Origin: Flavobacterium rivuli WB 3.3-2 = DSM 21788
Lineage (GTDB): Bacteria; Bacteroidota; Bacteroidia; Flavobacteriales; Flavobacteriaceae
Length of the DNA stretch: 64,000 nucleotides
Assembly: GCF_000378485.1 (NCBI RefSeq)
Contig: NZ_KB899971.1
Coordinates: 1 to 64,000 of the forward strand
Reading direction: 5' to 3'
In this document: piece after piece, positions 59,748-64,000 of the stretch
Layout: every line of letters begins with the position of its first letter
How positions within the stretch are numbered: position 1 is the stretch's first letter
Notes under the pieces: generated by a model
The model's input: only the letters and a program-made list of their open reading frames with translations
What the model was told of the DNA's origin: nothing
The model's database searches: none
Program-made: the position numbers and the translations under genes

Positions 59748-61207
59748 TGTTATTACGCGACATACTATATAAAGCAGCAATAGAAGTGGTTAAAGGCCCT
59801 ACGGATATTGCTATTGCTAAAATTGAGTTCGACTCCCGCCTTATAAGTACAGGCGATGTCTTCGTGGCCATAAAAGGCACACTTAGCGATGGTCATGACT
59901 ATATAGAAAAAGCCATTAGCCTTGGTGCAATTGCCGTAGTATGCGAAACAATGCCTGATGTTACTACCGAGGGTGTTACCTACATTGGGGTAAAAAAGGC
60001 GAGTTCGGCACTGGCGTATATGGCGTCTAACTATTATGGTAACCCGTCGGCCAGTTTAAAGCTGGTAGGCATAACAGGCACTAACGGCAAAACAACTATT
60101 GCAACGCTGTTGTACCAACTGTTCAGGAATGCCGGATTTTCGGCAGGGTTATTAAGTACGGTAAAAATAATGGTTAACGATAAGGAGTATCCGGCAACGC
60201 ATACCACACCCGATTCGCTTACCATAAATAAATATTTACAGGAAATGGTGGCTAATGGCGCCGAGTATTGCTTTATGGAAGTAAGCTCGCACGGCATACA
60301 CCAGCACCGTACCGAAGGGTTGCATTTTGTGGGCGGGGTATTTACAAACCTATCGCACGACCACCTGGATTATCATGCAACATTTGCAGAGTACAGGGAT
60401 GTTAAAAAATCGTTCTTTGACAATTTGCCAAAATCGGCTTTTGCCGTGGTAAATGTAGATGATAAAAATGGCCTGGTAATGCTGCAGAATACCGCAGCTA
60501 AAAAACTTACCTACGCCCTTAAAACATACGCTGATTACAGGGCACAAATACTTGAGAACCAATTATCGGGCCTGTTGTTAAAAATTAACGGCGAAGAAGT
60601 ATGGGTAAAGCTTATAGGCACTTTTAATGCTTACAACCTGCTGGCTATTTATGCCACGGCGGTAAACCTGGGGCTGGATGAGCGTGAAGCATTACGCCTG
60701 CTTAGCGAACTGGAGAGTGTATCGGGCAGGTTTCAGTTTATAGTTTCGGATAGTAATATTACCGCGATTGTAGACTATGCCCACACGCCGGATGCTTTAG
60801 AAAATGTGCTTAGCACCATAAGTGCAATACGCACCCGCAATGAGCAGCTTATTACTGTAGTAGGCTGTGGTGGCGACAGGGACAAAACCAAACGCCCCGT
60901 TATGGCACACATAGCATCGAGCATGAGCGACAGGGCAATATTTACATCAGACAATCCGCGCAGCGAAATACCTGAAGTGATAATTGAGGATATGGAAAAA
61001 GGTGTTGAGCCTCAAAACTATAAAAAAACAGTTGCGGTGGTAGACAGGAAACAGGCCATAAAAATAGCCTGCCAGCTTGCCCGCCCTAACGATATTATAC
61101 TCATAGCCGGTAAAGGCCATGAAACATACCAGGAGATTAAGGGAGTGAAGTATGATTTTGACGATATGAAAACGGTGAAGGAAATTTTAGGGCAATTAAA
61201 TAAATAA
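59747..61207 (+). CDS. murE: UDP-N-acetylmuramoyl-L-alanyl-D-glutamate--2,6-diaminopimelate ligase
   Basis: A 486-residue Mur ligase that adds the third residue to the muropeptide. ATP binding is GITGTNGKTTIATLLYQ; the loop FTSDNPRSEIPEVII carries the D-N-P-R motif typical of enzymes that use meso-diaminopimelate. A GTG at 59744 also fits, but the ATG at 59747 makes the standard overlap with the ftsI stop. Six bases separate it from mraY. Confidence 0.95.
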   Translation: MLLRDILYKAAIEVVKGPTDIAIAKIEFDSRLISTGDVFVAIKGTLSDGHDYIEKAISLGAIAVVCETMPDVTTEGVTYIGVKKASSALAYMASNYYGNPSASLKLVGITGTNGKTTIATLLYQLFRNAGFSAGLLSTVKIMVNDKEYPATHTTPDSLTINKYLQEMVANGAEYCFMEVSSHGIHQHRTEGLHFVGGVFTNLSHDHLDYHATFAEYRDVKKSFFDNLPKSAFAVVNVDDKNGLVMLQNTAAKKLTYALKTYADYRAQILENQLSGLLLKINGEEVWVKLIGTFNAYNLLAIYATAVNLGLDEREALRLLSELESVSGRFQFIVSDSNITAIVDYAHTPDALENVLSTISAIRTRNEQLITVVGCGGDRDKTKRPVMAHIASSMSDRAIFTSDNPRSEIPEVIIEDMEKGVEPQNYKKTVAVVDRKQAIKIACQLARPNDIILIAGKGHETYQEIKGVKYDFDDMKTVKEILGQLNK

Positions 61208-61213
61208 CGGGAT

Positions 61214-62440
61214 ATGCTGTATTACTTATTTGATTTTTTAGACAGAAAATGGGATATACCTGGTACGGGTGTATTTCAGTACATAACCTTCCGTTCGGGG
61301 TTGGCCGTTATTTTATCGTTGCTTATTTCTACCGTGTTTGGTAAAAGGGTTATCAACTTTCTGCGCAGGCAGCAAATTGGCGAAACAGTAAGAGAACTTG
61401 GTTTAGAAGGACAGTCGGCAAAAGCAGGAACACCTACTATGGGCGGGCTTATCATTATAATGAGTACCCTTATACCGGTACTTTTATTGGCAAAGCTTGA
61501 TAATATTTACATCATGCTGCTTATCGTTACCACCCTGTGGATGGGAACCATTGGTTTTCTTGATGATTACATTAAGATATTTAAAAAAGATAAAGAAGGT
61601 CTTAAAGGCAAATTTAAAGTAGTGGGCCAGGTAGTATTAGGGCTTTTTGTAGGTTATGTGCTGTACTTTCATCCCTCTGTTACAGTGCGTACAGATACAG
61701 GAAGGGTAAACATATTCGAGAATACCCAGAATGTTATTGCCCCGGCTCCTGTTGAAGAGAAATCGACAGCGACTACCATTCCGTTCTTTAAAAATAATGA
61801 ATTTGATTATGCAGAGGCGCTGTCTTTTATGGGTGGCGATTACCAAAAATATGCATGGCTGATATTTATACCTATCGTGATATTTATCATTACGGCAGTA
61901 TCTAACGGGGCTAACCTTACCGACGGTATAGATGGGCTCGCGGCAGGAACATCGGCAATTGCAGTGCTCGCTCTCGGGATCTTTGCATTTGTATCGGGTA
62001 ATATAATATTTTCCAATTACCTCAATATAATGTACATCCCTAATTCCGGCGAGATGACGGTGTATATAGCTGCATTTGTAGGGGCGCTCATTGGCTTTTT
62101 GTGGTACAATACCTATCCGGCATCGGTCTTTATGGGCGATACGGGCAGCCTAACCATAGGTGGTATAATTGCGGTACTGGCTATAGCGGTAAGAAAAGAA
62201 TTACTGATACCGGTATTGTGCGGTATCTTCCTGGCAGAGAATTTCTCTGTTGTAATACAGGTGGCGTACTTTAAGTATACCAAGAAAAAAACAGGTGAAG
62301 GCAAGCGTGTCTTTTTAATGGCGCCGCTGCACCACCACTACCAGAAAAAGGGCTACCACGAGAGCAAGATCGTGACACGCTTCTGGATCGTTGCCATATT
62401 GCTTGCCATTTTCTCATTAGTATCTTTAAAACTGCGATAA
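61214..62440 (+). CDS. mraY: Phospho-N-acetylmuramoyl-pentapeptide-transferase
   Basis: A 408-residue polytopic enzyme that links UDP-MurNAc-pentapeptide to undecaprenyl phosphate, making lipid I. It has about ten transmembrane helices, the [10 protein letters not shown] motif, the catalytic Asp pair in GFLDDYIKI, the [15 protein letters not shown] loop and the [25 protein letters not shown] end. A loop of about 60 residues ([16 protein letters not shown] and on, about 155-215) is larger than in E. coli, as usual in Bacteroidota. murD follows four bases later. Confidence 0.97.
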   Translation: MLYYLFDFLDRKWDIPGTGVFQYITFRSGLAVILSLLISTVFGKRVINFLRRQQIGETVRELGLEGQSAKAGTPTMGGLIIIMSTLIPVLLLAKLDNIYIMLLIVTTLWMGTIGFLDDYIKIFKKDKEGLKGKFKVVGQVVLGLFVGYVLYFHPSVTVRTDTGRVNIFENTQNVIAPAPVEEKSTATTIPFFKNNEFDYAEALSFMGGDYQKYAWLIFIPIVIFIITAVSNGANLTDGIDGLAAGTSAIAVLALGIFAFVSGNIIFSNYLNIMYIPNSGEMTVYIAAFVGALIGFLWYNTYPASVFMGDTGSLTIGGIIAVLAIAVRKELLIPVLCGIFLAENFSVVIQVAYFKYTKKKTGEGKRVFLMAPLHHHYQKKGYHESKIVTRFWIVAILLAIFSLVSLKLR

Positions 62441-62444
62441 CAAT

Positions 62445-63776
62445 ATGAGATTAGTAGTATTAGGTGGAGGAGAGAGCGGTGTGGGTACCGCTATTCTCGG
62501 GAAGAAAAAAGGATACGATGTTTTTGTATCCGACTTTGGGAAAATTAAAAATAATTATAAAGAAGTTCTTGCACTTAATAAACTGGCCTGGGAGGAAGAG
62601 CAGCATACAGAGGAGCTGATCCTTAATGCAGATGTGGTAATGAAAAGCCCGGGAATACCGGATAAGTCGCCCATAATAGTAAAATTAAAAGAAAAGGGTA
62701 TTCCGGTAATATCTGAAATTGAATTTGCCTCCCCTTTTACTGATGTAGAAACCATAGGCATAACCGGGAGCAATGGCAAAACCACTACCACTATGCTAAC
62801 ACACCATATTTTAAAACAGGGTGGGCTAAACATGGGGCTGGCAGGTAATATAGGTAAAAGCTTTGCATGGCAGGTTGCCGAAAATAAGAGCGAAGGGTAC
62901 GTGTTAGAGTTAAGCAGCTTTCAGCTGGACGGTATTACAAAGTATCGCCCACACATAGCGGTAATAACAAACATAAGTCCGGACCATTTAGATCGCTACA
63001 ATTATAATTATGATTTGTATATAGCGGCTAAGTTCAGGATTACAATGAACCAGACTGAAGATGATTACCTGATTTATGATGATGATGACGAGGTAATAAA
63101 AAACTGGCTGGAGAATAATAAAGTAAAAGCAAAAAAAATCCCTTTCTCGCTTTCGGGCAAAAATAAAAAAGGGATATACGTGAAAGATAATACAATTGTG
63201 AGCAATATTAAAAAAGGAGAATTTACCATGCCAATAAACGAACTGTCTTTAGAAGGAAAACACAATGTTAAGAATGCTATGGCCGCGATAAGTGTTGCAC
63301 AACTAAAGAATATAAGGAAGAAAACCATTTTTGAAAGCCTTACAAACTTTCAGGGGGTAGAACATCGCCTTGAGAAAGTTCTTAAAATACAAAATGTAGA
63401 GTATATAAATGATAGTAAAGCTACCAATACAAACTCTACCTACTATGCCCTTGACAGCATGACAGCGCCAACCGTATGGATTGTGGGCGGTGTAGATAAA
63501 GGCAACGACTATAACGAAATTATGCAGCTTGTGCGCGAAAAAGTAAAAGCTATTGTATGCCTTGGGGTAGACAACAGCAAAATTATAAGTGCTTTTAGCA
63601 ATGTGGTAGATGTTATGGTAGAAACCACAAGCATGACTGAAGCCGTTAAGATTGCACAAAAAATGGCCGAGAAAGGCGATACAGTTTTGTTAAGCCCTGC
63701 CTGTGCAAGCTTCGACCTTTTTGAAAGCTATGAAGACCGTGGCAAACAATTTAAGGCTGCCGTGCAAAATTTATAG
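62445..63776 (+). CDS. murD: UDP-N-acetylmuramoylalanine--D-glutamate ligase
   Basis: A 443-residue Mur ligase adding D-Glu. N-terminal Rossmann-type UDP-binding domain (VVLGGGESGVGTAILGKKKGYDVFVSD), ATP loop GITGSNGKTTTTMLTHH, the NISPDHLDRY segment, and the C-terminal glutamate-binding domain (NDSKATNTNSTYYALDS, LLSPACASFDLFESYEDRGKQF). The stop is followed by 188 bases of dispersed repeats before ftsW, which is unusual in this tightly packed cluster. Confidence 0.97.
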   Translation: MRLVVLGGGESGVGTAILGKKKGYDVFVSDFGKIKNNYKEVLALNKLAWEEEQHTEELILNADVVMKSPGIPDKSPIIVKLKEKGIPVISEIEFASPFTDVETIGITGSNGKTTTTMLTHHILKQGGLNMGLAGNIGKSFAWQVAENKSEGYVLELSSFQLDGITKYRPHIAVITNISPDHLDRYNYNYDLYIAAKFRITMNQTEDDYLIYDDDDEVIKNWLENNKVKAKKIPFSLSGKNKKGIYVKDNTIVSNIKKGEFTMPINELSLEGKHNVKNAMAAISVAQLKNIRKKTIFESLTNFQGVEHRLEKVLKIQNVEYINDSKATNTNSTYYALDSMTAPTVWIVGGVDKGNDYNEIMQLVREKVKAIVCLGVDNSKIISAFSNVVDVMVETTSMTEAVKIAQKMAEKGDTVLLSPACASFDLFESYEDRGKQFKAAVQNL

Positions 63777-63964
63777 GCAGAGACGTTGCATGCAACGTAT
63801 GATAAAAAATACAGGAACGGCTGTTCCATTCCGAATGAAGCGCAGCGGAATTGAGGAATCTCAAATAAGGTTTCTCCTGCGTCGAAATGGAAAAACGGAT
63901 GCAGAGACGCATTTAATGCGTTTACAGAAATGGGTAATGAAGGAGAAGAATAAAAAAGATAAAA
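63777..63964. repeat. Composite dispersed repeat inside the dcw cluster
   Basis: GCAGAGACG occurs at 63778-63786 and 63901-63909. The first copy runs into a perfect 16-base palindrome ACGTTGCATGCAACGT (63783-63798), the second into ACGCATTTAATGCGT (63907-63921). Between them is GAATGAAGCGCAGCGGAATT, a word like the one at 11215 and 11496. Short open frames here are not genes. Confidence 0.75.
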
Positions 63965-64000
63965 ATGAAAGAATTAATTAATAACCTAAAGGGAGACAAA
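63965..64000 (+). CDS. ftsW: Cell division protein FtsW, N-terminal fragment
   Basis: Twelve codons, MKELINNLKGDK, before the window ends. This start and the position after murD match flavobacterial FtsW, a lipid II polymerase of the SEDS family. The rest is out of view, so the call depends on position and this short match. Confidence 0.75.
   Translation, partial: MKELINNLKGDK

Noticed and set aside
63703..63981. Open frame overlapping the murD end and the repeat tract
   Set aside because: Its first part is murD in another frame and its second part is repeat DNA.

Overview
This window looks like a chromosomal segment from a Flavobacterium-type member of the Flavobacteriaceae (Bacteroidota). 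The evidence is a giant secreted protein with a type IX secretion (T9SS) type B sorting domain, many Bacteroidota promoters with an exact TAnnTTTG -7 box, a DnaE with an N-terminal proofreading exonuclease, and a dcw cell-wall cluster of the flavobacterial kind. Dispersed palindromic repeats sit in many gaps between genes. There is no prophage, no CRISPR array and no intact insertion sequence; only the 3' end of one transposase gene lies at the left edge.

Layout. 1-171: transposase remnant. 292-9471 (-): a roughly 3,060-residue repeat-built T9SS surface protein. 9893-12568 (+): a radical-SAM protein and its DUF4130 partner, a presumed DNA-repair pair, separated by a 640-base tract of dispersed repeats. 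12583-15183 (-): an AT-rich gene for a NACHT NTPase with a C-terminal pentapeptide-like array, the best candidate for an immune (anti-phage) gene. 15361-17695 (+): cydAB cytochrome bd oxidase. 17845-23713: response regulator, cupin, lipoprotein, pth, tRNA-Asp, DUF58, a LuxR/DUF4199/VOC group and trxA. 23829-28337 (-): dnaE. 28509-35746: small membrane proteins, AraC and DeoR regulators, a deoxyribonucleotidase, a PH/SHOCT protein, an enoyl-CoA hydratase and kynurenine monooxygenase. 35901-41913 (-): a four-gene heavy-metal RND efflux operon. 42135-43750: a histone-H1-like protein and a fructokinase.

43963-53705 is a regulator-rich accessory region. It has two paralogous AraC/SDR pairs in mirror image, a frameshifted nitronate monooxygenase bounded by 21-base direct repeats, a TetX-like flavin monooxygenase with a divergent AraC gene, a divergent HxlR/NmrA-like pair, and lipocalin-like and SRPBCC genes. 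Several promoters here have direct repeats exactly 21 bases apart, the layout expected of AraC-family binding sites. 54016-55620: engB and an alpha/beta hydrolase. 56031-64000 (+): the dcw cluster mraZ-rsmH-ftsL-ftsI-murE-mraY-murD-ftsW (ftsW cut by the window end), which makes the lipid-linked peptidoglycan precursor and the septal transpeptidase.

How the parts work together: housekeeping blocks (bd oxidase, replication, dcw) are separated by small stress and detoxification units, each with its own transcription factor. Putative operators can be read directly for DeoR, LuxR, HxlR, AraC and MraZ. All functional names come from reading protein motifs and from family knowledge; no database search was run.
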